Shown: positions 1-9,017 of the stretch, in pieces
Layout of the letters: each line of letters starts with the position of its first letter
Position numbering within the stretch: the stretch's first letter is position 1
Assembly (NCBI RefSeq): GCF_937936435.1
Contig: NZ_CALDDG010000047.1
Coordinates: 1 to 34,679, forward strand
Reading direction: 5' to 3'
Source of the DNA: an uncultured Sulfuricurvum sp.
GTDB taxonomy: Bacteria; Campylobacterota; Campylobacteria; Campylobacterales; Sulfurimonadaceae
Length of the DNA: 34,679 nucleotides
Notes under the pieces: model-generated
The model's database searches: none
Seen by the model: the letters and a program-made list of their open reading frames with translations, nothing else
Told to the model about the DNA's origin: nothing
Translations under genes and position numbers: made by a program

Positions 1-45
1 CCACCGAGATCTACACTCTTTCCCTACACGACGCTCTTCCGATCT
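1..45 (+). other. Illumina sequencing adapter (contamination)
   Basis: These 45 bases match the 3' part of the Illumina P5/TruSeq universal (read 1) adapter, ending in the standard GCTCTTCCGATCT just before the insert. This is seen directly and recognised from the well-known adapter. It is library sequence left on a contig end. Genomic sequence begins at about base 46. Read on the minus strand, it adds six artificial residues and a TAG stop (24-26) to the first gene. Confidence 0.97.
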
Positions 46-1832
46 TGTTTCGGATCGTGAGCAATATTACGGATTAACGAGCCGTCGATTTTGATATAGT
101 CGACATTGAGTTTGAGAATATTTTCCAGACTGGAGTAACCCGTTCCAAAATCGTCTACGGCAATTTTTGCTCCGAGATGTTTCATCCGTTGTGTAAAGTT
201 TAGCACGGCGTCAAAATTTTCAATCCCTTCCGATTCCAAAATTTCAAAGACGATGTGGTGCGCCGTATCGGTCGAAACAATGGTTTCTTCGATAAAACGG
301 ACCGTTGCCGAATCCAAAATATCGCGGATAGAGAGGTTGATTGAAAATTCTTCGCTCCGATTTTTGAACGTTTCGCACGCTTGTGCAATCACCGTTTTGG
401 TAATTTGCGGATACAGGCGGGTCCGTTGAGCCGTTTTCAAAAAATCGAGAGGAGGGATGATATTAGCCTTTTCGTCGATCATCCGGACCAGTGTCTCATA
501 TTTTTCGATCCGTCCGGTTTGCATAGAGATGATCGGCTGATAATAGCAAATAATTCGACCGGCATTCAGTGCTTTGTGGATAGTCGACGTGAGTGCGATG
601 TTGGCTTGATATTGCTCTTCTACCATATTATGGCTGTTATAAAATGCGAAATGGCGGCTATTCTCTTTTGCCTGATGCAAAGCGATATCCGCGTGGGCAA
701 GCGAAAGATTGGGACCTGCATCGATACCGATCGTTACATTGAGTGAAACGCTCTCTTCCGCAACGTTGAACGGATGATCGATCAGGCGATGTATCAGGTG
801 CATGCATAAGGTTTCGAGTTCTTGATCGGTTTGTTTGGTTTCAATCAAAAGGGCAAATTCGTCTCCGCTTAAGCGATAGGGATTGAGCCCGAGCGTTTCG
901 AGCCAATGCCCCATTTGCCGCAGCAGATCGTCTCCGATTTTAATGCCGAAAAAATCATTGATCTCTCTAAAATTGTGCATATTCAAGATAATCAATGCGC
1001 TGTATGGGGTACGATCCATATCGTATTGAAGACGATGACGGTTGGGAAGACCCGTCAAAACGTCTTTGAAACTTTGAGAGATCAACTCTTTCGTTTTCTC
1101 TTCGACCTTGGTCTCTAAAATTTCATTCACTTCACGCAGTTCATCGGTTGCGTATTCGACCTCTTCACGTAAAAGATCGGCGGTTTGGCGGAGCCTGTTA
1201 CGGTACATGAGTAAAAACGGCAAAGCTCCGATAAACATGACCAGCGACATGGCGATCGACTTAAAAGCAGCGGCATTGGAGAGCTTTTGAATCGACCCGA
1301 CTTCGATGTCGGCACCGACGATATAGCGTTTTCCGGAAGGTGTCGTATGCGGGACGAAAACACTTCGAAACTTACCCCATTGATCGGCTCTCTCTTTCAT
1401 ATCCCAAACGATTTTGTTCGTTTTTAAAGCACGTTCCATTTCTGTATTCGGAGTATAGACATCAAAAAAACGGGTGAGATTCTTCCCCGTAGAGAGTTCG
1501 CTGTTCCGGGCACTGCTGGAGGTAAAACGAAGGTTTCCCTGCGGATCTAAAACCAATGTATAGATATATTCTACCCCTTCTGCATGGGCGAGAGCCGTAA
1601 GGGTCTTGATCGTATCGGCATCTTCGATTTCGCTCGGAGGTGATGCGAGTACCTTTTCATGATAGCGGTCTCCGACGATCAATGAGGCTGCTTCGACGGA
1701 GCGTTCCAGTGAATTATTGATGGTTTGGTTGATCTGCTTTTGTTCACGGTCGAAATAGAGATAACCCAGAACTATGAGTGTCGCGAGAAAAAAGAAAAAA
1801 GCTAAAAAAAACTTTTTTGCATCAAGCTGCAT
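24..1832 (-). CDS. Membrane GGDEF-EAL protein, 3' end lost to adapter
   Basis: A c-di-GMP signalling protein. A membrane anchor (about residues 8-27) is followed by a periplasmic sensor region (30-185), a second membrane segment (193-210), a coiled coil (215-250), a GGDEF domain (255-400) and an EAL domain (from 415). The GGDEF motif is SGDEF (322-326), and the metal-binding Asp of the usual LDIDxFK is Asn (LNMHNFR), so cyclase activity is doubtful. The EAL motif reads ETL (446-448) but keeps the Glu; N499, the ExE of ILESEG, DDFGTGYSS (560-568) and K581 are present, so phosphodiesterase activity is plausible. The frame enters adapter at base 45: residues 597-602 and the stop are artificial, and roughly the last 80 residues of EAL are missing. 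The ATG at 1832 has AGGAG upstream. Confidence 0.9.
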   Translation of the reverse strand: MQLDAKKFFLAFFFFLATLIVLGYLYFDREQKQINQTINNSLERSVEAASLIVGDRYHEKVLASPPSEIEDADTIKTLTALAHAEGVEYIYTLVLDPQGNLRFTSSSARNSELSTGKNLTRFFDVYTPNTEMERALKTNKIVWDMKERADQWGKFRSVFVPHTTPSGKRYIVGADIEVGSIQKLSNAAAFKSIAMSLVMFIGALPFLLMYRNRLRQTADLLREEVEYATDELREVNEILETKVEEKTKELISQSFKDVLTGLPNRHRLQYDMDRTPYSALIILNMHNFREINDFFGIKIGDDLLRQMGHWLETLGLNPYRLSGDEFALLIETKQTDQELETLCMHLIHRLIDHPFNVAEESVSLNVTIGIDAGPNLSLAHADIALHQAKENSRHFAFYNSHNMVEEQYQANIALTSTIHKALNAGRIICYYQPIISMQTGRIEKYETLVRMIDEKANIIPPLDFLKTAQRTRLYPQITKTVIAQACETFKNRSEEFSINLSIRDILDSATVRFIEETIVSTDTAHHIVFEILESEGIENFDAVLNFTQRMKHLGAKIAVDDFGTGYSSLENILKLNVDYIKIDGSLIRNIAHDPKQDRKSVV

Positions 1833-1874
1833 TCCTGCTCCTAATAAGTTAAACGTGGCGGTAGGGAGAAGTGT

Positions 1875-1880
1875 ATCATA
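1875..1880 (-). promoter_or_regulatory. Candidate -10 box for the GGDEF-EAL gene
   Basis: TATGAT on the minus strand, 42 bases upstream of the ATG at 1832. It lies in the 151-base divergent gap before the COG3400 gene. No clear -35 is seen, which is usual for Campylobacterota. Prediction from the hexamer only. Confidence 0.35.
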
Positions 1881-1946
1881 GATTCATCAAAAAAAACATT
1901 GTCACACGCATTAATTCCCATTTTCAAGCTGTAGTCTCAAATGTGG

Positions 1947-1952
1947 TACAAT
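1947..1952 (+). promoter_or_regulatory. Candidate -10 box for the COG3400 gene
   Basis: TACAAT, 31 bases upstream of the ATG at 1984, in the divergent gap. No strong -35 element is visible. Confidence 0.35.
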
Positions 1953-1983
1953 CTCGTCCATATTCAGCCAAAAAAGCAGATAA

Positions 1984-3390
1984 ATGAAAAAAATTTTAAT
2001 CGTGAGTGACGGTGCGATCGGGAAACACTATATCGAACGTGTGATCGGCACTTACACCAGTGAAAATCTTTATTATGTCGTTCATACTGAAGAGAACCGC
2101 TTTGAGGGGTATAATCCCGCACGATATAAATTTTTTCAATTCGATCCGACCAGTTTTTACAAAATTTCCAATCTGCTGAAAATGGATTTCTGGCAGGTCG
2201 TATTGGTGATGGAAAATCAGATCGATCTTGATCAAACGATCAAAAATATCCGGATGTATAAGCCCTCTATCCGCATCATTGCATTGGATATTTGGAATTC
2301 CGTGAGTCCCGAAGACGACATTGAATGGGTCAATATGCAAGAATTAATTGCGGCGAATCTGATCGATTATTTGCCGAATATTCCCGTTTTGGCCAAAAAT
2401 ATCGGTTTGGGATCGGGAGAGATCATGGAGGTTTTGGTTCCGTTCGGCAGTTCCTTCGTATATCGCCATATCGGTTCGATTGAGCAGAAAAACTGGAAAA
2501 TCGCCGCCATCTATCGCAATCGGCAGCTCATTATCCCTTCGGATAATAAGATGATACAGCCTAATGACACCTTGGTTTTAGTGGGTGAGCCCTCGGTACT
2601 TCGTTCTATCTACCGTGCGATCAAACGTGAGCTCGGACAATTCCCCGCACCGTTCGGTAGCCGGTTGTATCTTTATATCGATATGGCGATTGAAAAACCT
2701 TCATCGATTATGGGGCTTGTCCGTCGCAGTATCAATATCCAAAAAAAGCTTCGCCAGCCGTTGATCATCAAGGTAATCAATCCCGGAAATATCGATGCTT
2801 TGCGGATGATAAAAGCTTCGGCGGAAGGGAATGTGACGATTGATATCTGTTACGATATTGAGCCCGATGAGGGGATTATTCTTTCTGATATCAAAAAATA
2901 CTATATCGGACTGTTTTTGGTTTCACACAAAGCATTTTGCTCCAAAGCGATACGCAAAAAACTGTATGCGGGAAACGTTCCGGTACTCAAATTGGCGGAT
3001 CGTTCATTTTCATCCATTAAAGAAAGTGTCGTCATCCTCAGTGAAGAAGGGCATATTGAAAATATTTCAACAACTATTTTTGACGTTTCTTCACAATTTG
3101 GGTTTAACCTCGAGTTGATCAATTATGTCCACGAAGAGGGGAACCACAAGCAAAAAGCGATCGAACATTTTAATAATCTCTCCGCTATTTTTTCGAAGTC
3201 GATTCATGTCTCCGAACAAGAGGTCAATCCGATTCGAAAATTGCGGGAGAGGGAAAATTTTCTCCATATTTTACCGTTCACCGACAAAATGTTTATGGGT
3301 CCTTTAGACGTATTTTTCTCTACCGATCCTGAGGTTGTATATCGCGAACTTTCCCGATTCCATCAGCTTTTTATCCCGACGCAGATATAG
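1984..3390 (+). CDS. COG3400-like protein with TrkA/RCK domains
   Basis: A soluble 468-residue protein. The N-terminal about 130 residues begin with MKKILIVSDGAIGKHYIERV and look like a Rossmann-type RCK_N (TrkA-N) domain. Residues about 145-220 look like an RCK_C (TrkA-C) domain, with the typical LVPFGSSFVYRHIGS and PNDTLVLVG stretches. The C-terminal half has no fold I recognise. RCK domains bind nucleotides or ions and gate K+ or other transporters, but no membrane segment and no channel partner are seen here. The protein matches in style the COG3400 family I remember from Sulfurimonas and relatives; its function is unknown. It has its own candidate promoter and is 87 bases upstream of aroB. 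Confidence 0.75.
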   Translation: MKKILIVSDGAIGKHYIERVIGTYTSENLYYVVHTEENRFEGYNPARYKFFQFDPTSFYKISNLLKMDFWQVVLVMENQIDLDQTIKNIRMYKPSIRIIALDIWNSVSPEDDIEWVNMQELIAANLIDYLPNIPVLAKNIGLGSGEIMEVLVPFGSSFVYRHIGSIEQKNWKIAAIYRNRQLIIPSDNKMIQPNDTLVLVGEPSVLRSIYRAIKRELGQFPAPFGSRLYLYIDMAIEKPSSIMGLVRRSINIQKKLRQPLIIKVINPGNIDALRMIKASAEGNVTIDICYDIEPDEGIILSDIKKYYIGLFLVSHKAFCSKAIRKKLYAGNVPVLKLADRSFSSIKESVVILSEEGHIENISTTIFDVSSQFGFNLELINYVHEEGNHKQKAIEHFNNLSAIFSKSIHVSEQEVNPIRKLRERENFLHILPFTDKMFMGPLDVFFSTDPEVVYRELSRFHQLFIPTQI

Positions 3391-3430
3391 TCTGCTGAAC
3401 GTTTTCACAGATTTTTAAGTCACATTCTTG

Positions 3431-3436
3431 TATCAT
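3431..3436 (+). promoter_or_regulatory. Candidate -10 box for the aroB operon
   Basis: TATCAT, 41 bases upstream of the aroB ATG in the 87-base gap after the COG3400 gene. It would drive the overlapping aroB to mogA run. Hexamer match only. Confidence 0.35.
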
Positions 3437-3477
3437 ATACCCCATTACGTACCAATTCAGAACTATCAGGCTTTTTC

Positions 3478-4533
3478 ATGACTATTTCGATCAATCTAAA
3501 ACGTATTATCGACGATTCTTATCCCATCCATATCGGGCCGTTGCCGGAGATAAAGGTTGAGGGAAAGGTCGCTGTTTTGACAAACCCGAAGATTGCCGGG
3601 CTGCATTTGAAAACCCTGCTTTCGCGATTGAGTGCCAAAGAAGTGTACATCATCACGGTTCCGGACGGCGAACAGTACAAAACCCTTCAGACAATCGAAT
3701 CGGTTTTGGATCGTATGTTCGATCACAGACTGAACCGAAAATCGCAGTTGATCGCTTTTGGTGGAGGAATCATCGGTGATATGGGCGGTTTTGCGGCCAG
3801 CTTGTATAACAGAGGGATCGATTTCATCCAAATTCCGACGACGCTACTCAGTCAGGTCGATGCAAGCGTCGGAGGGAAAACCGGGGTAAACAACCGTTTC
3901 GGCAAAAACTTGATCGGTGCGTTTCATCAACCCCGTGCCGTCTATATCGATCCTTCGTTTCTTCATACGCTCCCTTCACGCGAATTCGGCGCAGGGGTGG
4001 CGGAAATCGTTAAGATGGCGGTGACATTCAACGCATCGTTTTTTGAGTGGCTGGAAAACAACGATCTTCGGGAAGGTGAGAACCTTCAAATCGCGATCCA
4101 AAAAGCGGTTGAAACCAAAGCCGGAGTCGTAGAACAGGACGAAAAAGAGCAGGGGCTGCGCGCTGCGCTCAATTATGGGCATACGTTTGGACATGTTATC
4201 GAAAACGAAACAGAGTACACAACTTACTTGCACGGTGAAAGTGTTGCCATCGGTATGGTTATGGCGAATGAACTTGCCTGTGAAGTTGGGTTGATGAGTG
4301 CAAACGATGCTCTGCGTGTTCAAAAAGTGTTGGAACGGTACGATCTTCCTCTGAGTTATCCCATCGAAGATGTAGAGAGCTTTTATCAGGCATTTTTTCT
4401 GGACAAAAAAAGTGCCGACAGCGCTATTACGTTTATCCTGCCGCGTGGAATCGGTGGGGTAGAGATTACCGACACGGTCGATGCGCAGACGGTGAAAAAA
4501 GTGTTGTCGAAATTTGATCGGAGAAATGCGTGA
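3478..4533 (+). CDS. aroB: 3-dehydroquinate synthase
   Basis: Converts DAHP to 3-dehydroquinate, the second step of the shikimate pathway, in the cytoplasm with NAD+ and Zn2+. The NAD-binding GGGIIGD (95-101) and the signature PTTLLSQVDASVGGKTGVN (120-138) are intact. The zinc ligands expected from the family are present: E177 (in AEIVK), H235 (NYGHTFGH) and H252 (LHGE). Its 351 residues are normal for the family. The last four bases (GTGA) overlap the start of the mechanosensitive channel gene, so the two are probably translationally coupled. Confidence 0.97.
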   Translation: MTISINLKRIIDDSYPIHIGPLPEIKVEGKVAVLTNPKIAGLHLKTLLSRLSAKEVYIITVPDGEQYKTLQTIESVLDRMFDHRLNRKSQLIAFGGGIIGDMGGFAASLYNRGIDFIQIPTTLLSQVDASVGGKTGVNNRFGKNLIGAFHQPRAVYIDPSFLHTLPSREFGAGVAEIVKMAVTFNASFFEWLENNDLREGENLQIAIQKAVETKAGVVEQDEKEQGLRAALNYGHTFGHVIENETEYTTYLHGESVAIGMVMANELACEVGLMSANDALRVQKVLERYDLPLSYPIEDVESFYQAFFLDKKSADSAITFILPRGIGGVEITDTVDAQTVKKVLSKFDRRNA

Positions 4534-6140
4534 AATTTTACGCCGTACTGCTTGCATTTGTTCTTGCCGTCTCTTTGCACGGCGCACCGAAACCGGAAGA
4601 TACCCCTCAGGAACAGACGGATGCGCGTGAAAGCGAATTGCGAAGTGTTCAAGAAGAACTCTCTAAAATTCAAAAAGAGCTTGCCCGCGATAATAGTATC
4701 TGGATCAAAAGTTATAACTCCTACATGGCATATCAGGAAGCGCGTAAAAGTCTCCGTGACGTCAAATCGCGTATCGATCAGTTGCAAAATCATGCACCGA
4801 GTATCGAGCGAAAGCTTGAGACCGAAGCGTTACAGGCAAAAGAAAAAATATTAACCGATCAGGTTGAATTGCTCAAAGCCCAAGGGACTTCCCCGTTTGT
4901 CTCATTGCTCAAACCCGACGAAGCGGGAGAACTTCCCGTTATCACCAACCCCTTTGAGATCGTCACCGGACTTTCATACATCAAACGGCTTAACAATCAA
5001 TACAAAGACTACGTTCTGCGCGAAGAAGAACTTCAAGAACTTATCTCACTCTTAGAACGTCAAGTCGCCCTTTACAAAGACATTATCCGGCTCAATCCGA
5101 ATACCGACTATGAAGTAGAACTCGAAGCCACGCTGCTACAGGTTGAGAAATTCAAACTCGCCCTCGATACGTTGATCTCTACAGCCGACGTATATGAAAA
5201 ACGGATCGAATCGACCGAGGCAAAAATCAACAAAGAGATCAAAGATCAGATTTACAAGCTTTCGAACCTCTTGTTCATTGTTATTGCATTGTTTGTTATC
5301 GCATTTTTGTTCAAACGGGTCATTAAACGCTATATTACCGATAACGAGCGGTTTTATACGGCGAATAAAATCGTAACCTTTATCAATGTGACGTTGATTA
5401 TTCTAATTGTTTTGTTCAGCTATATCGATAACGTCGGTTATCTTGCCACGGTATTGGGATTCGCATCTGCCGGTCTTGCAATCGCAATGCGCGACTGGTT
5501 TATGAGTATTTTAGGCTGGCTGGTTATCGTTGTCGGAGGAGCGATTCATGTCGGAGACCGTTTGCGGATCGAAAAAGACGGGATGATCTATCTGGGAGAT
5601 GTTTTGGATATTTCTTTGCAACGTATTACCCTTTTGGAAGACGTCACGTTGACGACCGTGGAGAGAAACCGACGGGGCGGGCGGATCATCTTTGTACCGA
5701 ATAACTACATTTTTACCTCGATGATCGCCAACTATACGCACGGTTCGCTCAAAACGGTGTGGGACGGTATCGATATCATGATTACGTTTGATTCGAATCA
5801 TAAAAAAGCGGCTCATCTCACCAAAGAGATATGTCGAAAATACTCGAAAGGTTACACCGACATCACCCGAAAACAGCTTAACAAATTGCGTGATCGCTAC
5901 AGCTTGAAGAATACGAACGTCGAACCGCGTATTTTTACCTTTATTGAGCCGAACGGAATTAAAGTGAGTAGTTGGTACTTGACCAATGCCTATGCGACAT
6001 TGACGCTGCGCAGTACGATATCAGCTGAGATAGTCGATGCGTTCAATGCCGAAGAAGATATCACGATCGCCTATCCGACTCAAACGCTATATACCGGGCG
6101 GATTCCTCAGAAAATGCCTCCTCCGATGGAAGAGATATGA
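4530..6140 (+). CDS. MscS-family mechanosensitive ion channel
   Basis: A 536-residue inner-membrane channel that probably releases solutes under osmotic downshock. A signal peptide (1-19) is followed by a long periplasmic coiled-coil region (about 30-240), hydrophobic segments at about 247-262 and 280-299, and the pore-lining segment at 303-325 (GYLATVLGFASAGLAIAMRD), then the MscS beta domain (about 330-400) with the typical VGDRLRI and VPNNYIF stretches, and a C-terminal cytoplasmic domain. The large N-terminal extension places it with the longer MscS-like proteins rather than the minimal MscS. The start is GTG, overlapping the aroB stop by four bases. The stop overlaps the mtaB ATG (ATGA). 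Confidence 0.9.
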   Translation: MKFYAVLLAFVLAVSLHGAPKPEDTPQEQTDARESELRSVQEELSKIQKELARDNSIWIKSYNSYMAYQEARKSLRDVKSRIDQLQNHAPSIERKLETEALQAKEKILTDQVELLKAQGTSPFVSLLKPDEAGELPVITNPFEIVTGLSYIKRLNNQYKDYVLREEELQELISLLERQVALYKDIIRLNPNTDYEVELEATLLQVEKFKLALDTLISTADVYEKRIESTEAKINKEIKDQIYKLSNLLFIVIALFVIAFLFKRVIKRYITDNERFYTANKIVTFINVTLIILIVLFSYIDNVGYLATVLGFASAGLAIAMRDWFMSILGWLVIVVGGAIHVGDRLRIEKDGMIYLGDVLDISLQRITLLEDVTLTTVERNRRGGRIIFVPNNYIFTSMIANYTHGSLKTVWDGIDIMITFDSNHKKAAHLTKEICRKYSKGYTDITRKQLNKLRDRYSLKNTNVEPRIFTFIEPNGIKVSSWYLTNAYATLTLRSTISAEIVDAFNAEEDITIAYPTQTLYTGRIPQKMPPPMEEI

Positions 6141-7381
6141 AGCCGAAAGTCTATTTCAAAACCTTCGGATGCCGTACTAACGTTTTCGATTCGCAGGTGA
6201 TGATGAGTGCGTTGCACGATTATGAAGTGACCGAAAGCGAAGCCGATGCGGATATCGTGATCGTCAACTCCTGTACCGTGACCAACGGAGCCGATGTCAG
6301 CGTACGAGGCTACATCAACCAGATCGAAAAACAATCCAAAAAAGTCTTTTTAACCGGATGCGGTGCCCATACGAAAGGGGAAAGTCTCTTCAGTACAGGG
6401 AAAGTGCAGGGTGTCTTCGGCCAGTCGGAGAAGATGAAAGTCAACACCCTTTTAGGGAACGTGGAGCGTTTTTATCAGATCGGCGATTTGGATTATATCG
6501 ATGATGCCATCGTCGATGAATTTGTCGGAAAATCACGTGCATTTATCAAAATCCAGGAAGGATGCAATTTTCGCTGCAGCTACTGCATCATCCCCTATGT
6601 TCGGGGAGACGCACGCAGTATGGATGAAGCAAAAATACTCGAACAGGTCTCCCGTCTGGCCTCCAACGGTTTCGGGGAGTTCGTCCTTACCGGTACCAAT
6701 GTCGGAAGCTACGGGCAAGGGGAAGGGCGGAACATTGCGGCTTTGATGCAAAAAATGGCATTGATCCGCGGAGTACGCCGTATCCGGGTGGGATCGCTCG
6801 AACCTATCCAGATCAACGATGCCTTTCGTGAAATCCTCGATGAACCGTGGTTGGAACGTCATCTTCATATCGCGATTCAACACAGCTCGGATGCCATGCT
6901 TCGGATTATGAACCGCCGCAACCGTATTGCAAACGATATGGAACTTTTCGGTATGCTCCATGCAAAAGGGTTTGCCTTGGGGACCGATTTTATCGTCGGT
7001 CATCCGGGGGAGACGGATACATTATGGGATGAAGCGATGCAAAATCTTCGTCAGCTTCATTTGACCCATATCCACCCCTTTACCTATTCCAAACGCGATG
7101 GAACACCGAGCGCGACGATGAAACCGGAAGTCAACGGCAATGTTTCGGCGCAACGGATGGCGGAATTAAACGCTTTGATCGATGCAAACAACCGTAGATT
7201 TCGAGAGGAACATCGGGTAGCATTGGAAGTTCTGGTCGAATCGGGTGAAAACGGTCTGTATACGGGATATGATCAATTTTACAATAAAGTCCTGATCGAA
7301 CATACGGAAGATCTATGCGGTGATTGGATCACACTTGAGCACTATGAGGTACACAATGAATATACCATGGCGAAATTTTAA
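6137..7381 (+). CDS. mtaB: tRNA t6A37 methylthiotransferase MtaB
   Basis: A radical-SAM enzyme that adds a methylthio group to t6A at position 37 of ANN-decoding tRNAs. The N-terminal UPF0004 domain has cluster cysteines C12, C46 and C75. The radical-SAM triad is CNFRCSYC (C143, C147, C150). A short TRAM-like tail follows (about 350-414). The 414-residue length and GCRTN near the start fit MtaB better than MiaB or RimO, although the exact substrate is inferred. It overlaps the upstream gene by four bases and the downstream FtsH-like gene by 26. Confidence 0.9.
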   Translation: MKPKVYFKTFGCRTNVFDSQVMMSALHDYEVTESEADADIVIVNSCTVTNGADVSVRGYINQIEKQSKKVFLTGCGAHTKGESLFSTGKVQGVFGQSEKMKVNTLLGNVERFYQIGDLDYIDDAIVDEFVGKSRAFIKIQEGCNFRCSYCIIPYVRGDARSMDEAKILEQVSRLASNGFGEFVLTGTNVGSYGQGEGRNIAALMQKMALIRGVRRIRVGSLEPIQINDAFREILDEPWLERHLHIAIQHSSDAMLRIMNRRNRIANDMELFGMLHAKGFALGTDFIVGHPGETDTLWDEAMQNLRQLHLTHIHPFTYSKRDGTPSATMKPEVNGNVSAQRMAELNALIDANNRRFREEHRVALEVLVESGENGLYTGYDQFYNKVLIEHTEDLCGDWITLEHYEVHNEYTMAKF

Positions 7382-9017
7382 CCGTAATCAGCTCATTCTC
7401 CTTGCATCGGGGGTGATTGTACTCCTATTGCTTCTGTATGCCCTATTGCGTGACAGTACGCAGACGGTTACGCTGGAACAGGCGTCTCAACTGATTGATA
7501 CGAATAAAGTCGAAAAAGCGTTTGTGGACAACGGCTATACCTATCTTTCGACGAAAGAAGAAGGGGTTGTTAAAATCGCTTCGTCACAGCTCTCTCCGGA
7601 ATTGACGGCACATTTGGCAATCGAGGCAAAAAGCAGTTCGGGATGGGGATGGTTTTTCCTCTTTTTCATCATCATCGGCGGTGCCGGGTATTGGGCATGG
7701 AAGAGCAAACTCGGGTTTGAAGACGATCTTCCACCTGAAGCCCCCGCCGTGAAAGTGCAGGCAGAAACGGAAGCTCCTTCGACGACGATCAATGCGGTGA
7801 AATCTACGGTTCGATTCAGCGATATCGGCGGTATCGGGGATGTCAAAGAGGAACTCGAAGAGATCATCGATTTTCTGCGCAATCCGAAACGCTACTACAG
7901 TTTCGGGGCGCGTATGCCGCGCGGCGTATTGCTTGTAGGACCTCCGGGGGTGGGTAAAACGATGATCGCCAAAGCAGTAGCCGCCGAAGCGGATGTACCG
8001 TTTTTTTACCAAAGCGGCGCATCGTTCGTTCAAATTTACGTCGGTATGGGGGCCAAACGGGTCAGCGAACTTTTTTCGGCTGCCAAAAAAAATGCCCCGG
8101 CGATCATTTTTATCGATGAGATCGATGCGGTCGGCAAAAAACGGGGTGGTGAACGCAATGATGAACGGGAAGGGACTCTCAATCAGCTCCTGACCGAGAT
8201 GGACGGTTTTGAAGATACCAGCGGAATCGTTGTCATTGCCGCAACCAATAACATCGATGTGATGGACAGCGCATTGTTACGCGCGGGGCGGTTCGACCGC
8301 CGTATTTTCGTAGAACTTCCGACCGCGAGCGAACGCGAAGCGATCTTGCAGAAATATCTTCGTCAAATTCCCTCAGACCTTTCTATAAGCGATGTGGCAA
8401 AAATGACGGTCGGGTTTAACGGTGCGGCGTTGGCGGCACTTGTGAACGAAGCGGCTTTACTGTGTTTGCGCCAAAACGAGATTCAAGTGCGTTTAGAGCA
8501 CTTTTTGGCGGTAAAAGACAAGGTAATGTTTGGCAAAAAGAAAATTACGATGCTCACCGATGAACAACGCCGTTATCAGGTGCGTTATCAGGCAGGAAAA
8601 GTATTTGCGGCGACATGGTTCGATCTGCCGTATGAAAAAATCTCTCTGAGTAACGATTCGATCACCCCTCCGACGGCCGAGCCTCAGCTTCGTCACGAGA
8701 TCGAAGCCCATATTCGCGTCCATCTGGCGGGTATCGCCTCTTCGCATCTGCGATTCGGAGAACATGCCAGTAACGCTTCGCACGATTTAGTCGTGGCAAA
8801 AGAGTTGGTTCATGCCATGGTGTATGAATATGGAATGGGCAATTCGATTCAGCCTTCGGTGGATGATGAAGCTAAAATAACCGATCGCCTTTATAACGAG
8901 ATAAACGGATTACTGGAGAGACACGAGAAAATCGTGACAAAATTCGAAGCGATTTTAGATGAGTATGAGCAAATCTCGAAATCTCTCGCGAAGGCGACGA
9001 TGAATGAAGTTTTATAG
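7356..9017 (+). CDS. FtsH-like AAA+ protein lacking the HEXXH protease motif
   Basis: It has the FtsH layout: membrane segment 12-31, a small periplasmic domain, membrane segment 98-115, an AAA+ domain, and a C-terminal peptidase-like region. Walker A is GPPGVGKT (195-202), Walker B is IFIDEID (251-257), the pore loop is YVG (228-230) and the arginine-finger region is RAGRFDR (309-315). FtsH should then carry HEAGH; here the aligned residues are YQAGK (411-415), so both zinc histidines and the catalytic Glu are gone. The third-ligand Asp region looks kept (ASHDL, 474-478). At 553 residues it is shorter than typical FtsH. It is therefore probably an ATP-driven chaperone or regulator rather than a protease. 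The ATG at 7356 has a TGAGG ribosome site and overlaps mtaB by 26 bases; an in-frame GTG at 7320 is less likely. Confidence 0.85.
   Translation: MNIPWRNFNRNQLILLASGVIVLLLLLYALLRDSTQTVTLEQASQLIDTNKVEKAFVDNGYTYLSTKEEGVVKIASSQLSPELTAHLAIEAKSSSGWGWFFLFFIIIGGAGYWAWKSKLGFEDDLPPEAPAVKVQAETEAPSTTINAVKSTVRFSDIGGIGDVKEELEEIIDFLRNPKRYYSFGARMPRGVLLVGPPGVGKTMIAKAVAAEADVPFFYQSGASFVQIYVGMGAKRVSELFSAAKKNAPAIIFIDEIDAVGKKRGGERNDEREGTLNQLLTEMDGFEDTSGIVVIAATNNIDVMDSALLRAGRFDRRIFVELPTASEREAILQKYLRQIPSDLSISDVAKMTVGFNGAALAALVNEAALLCLRQNEIQVRLEHFLAVKDKVMFGKKKITMLTDEQRRYQVRYQAGKVFAATWFDLPYEKISLSNDSITPPTAEPQLRHEIEAHIRVHLAGIASSHLRFGEHASNASHDLVVAKELVHAMVYEYGMGNSIQPSVDDEAKITDRLYNEINGLLERHEKIVTKFEAILDEYEQISKSLAKATMNEVL

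Noticed and set aside
3976..4587. A 203-codon open frame on the minus strand
   Set aside because: It is the shadow of aroB and the start of mscS; no ribosome site and no family signature.
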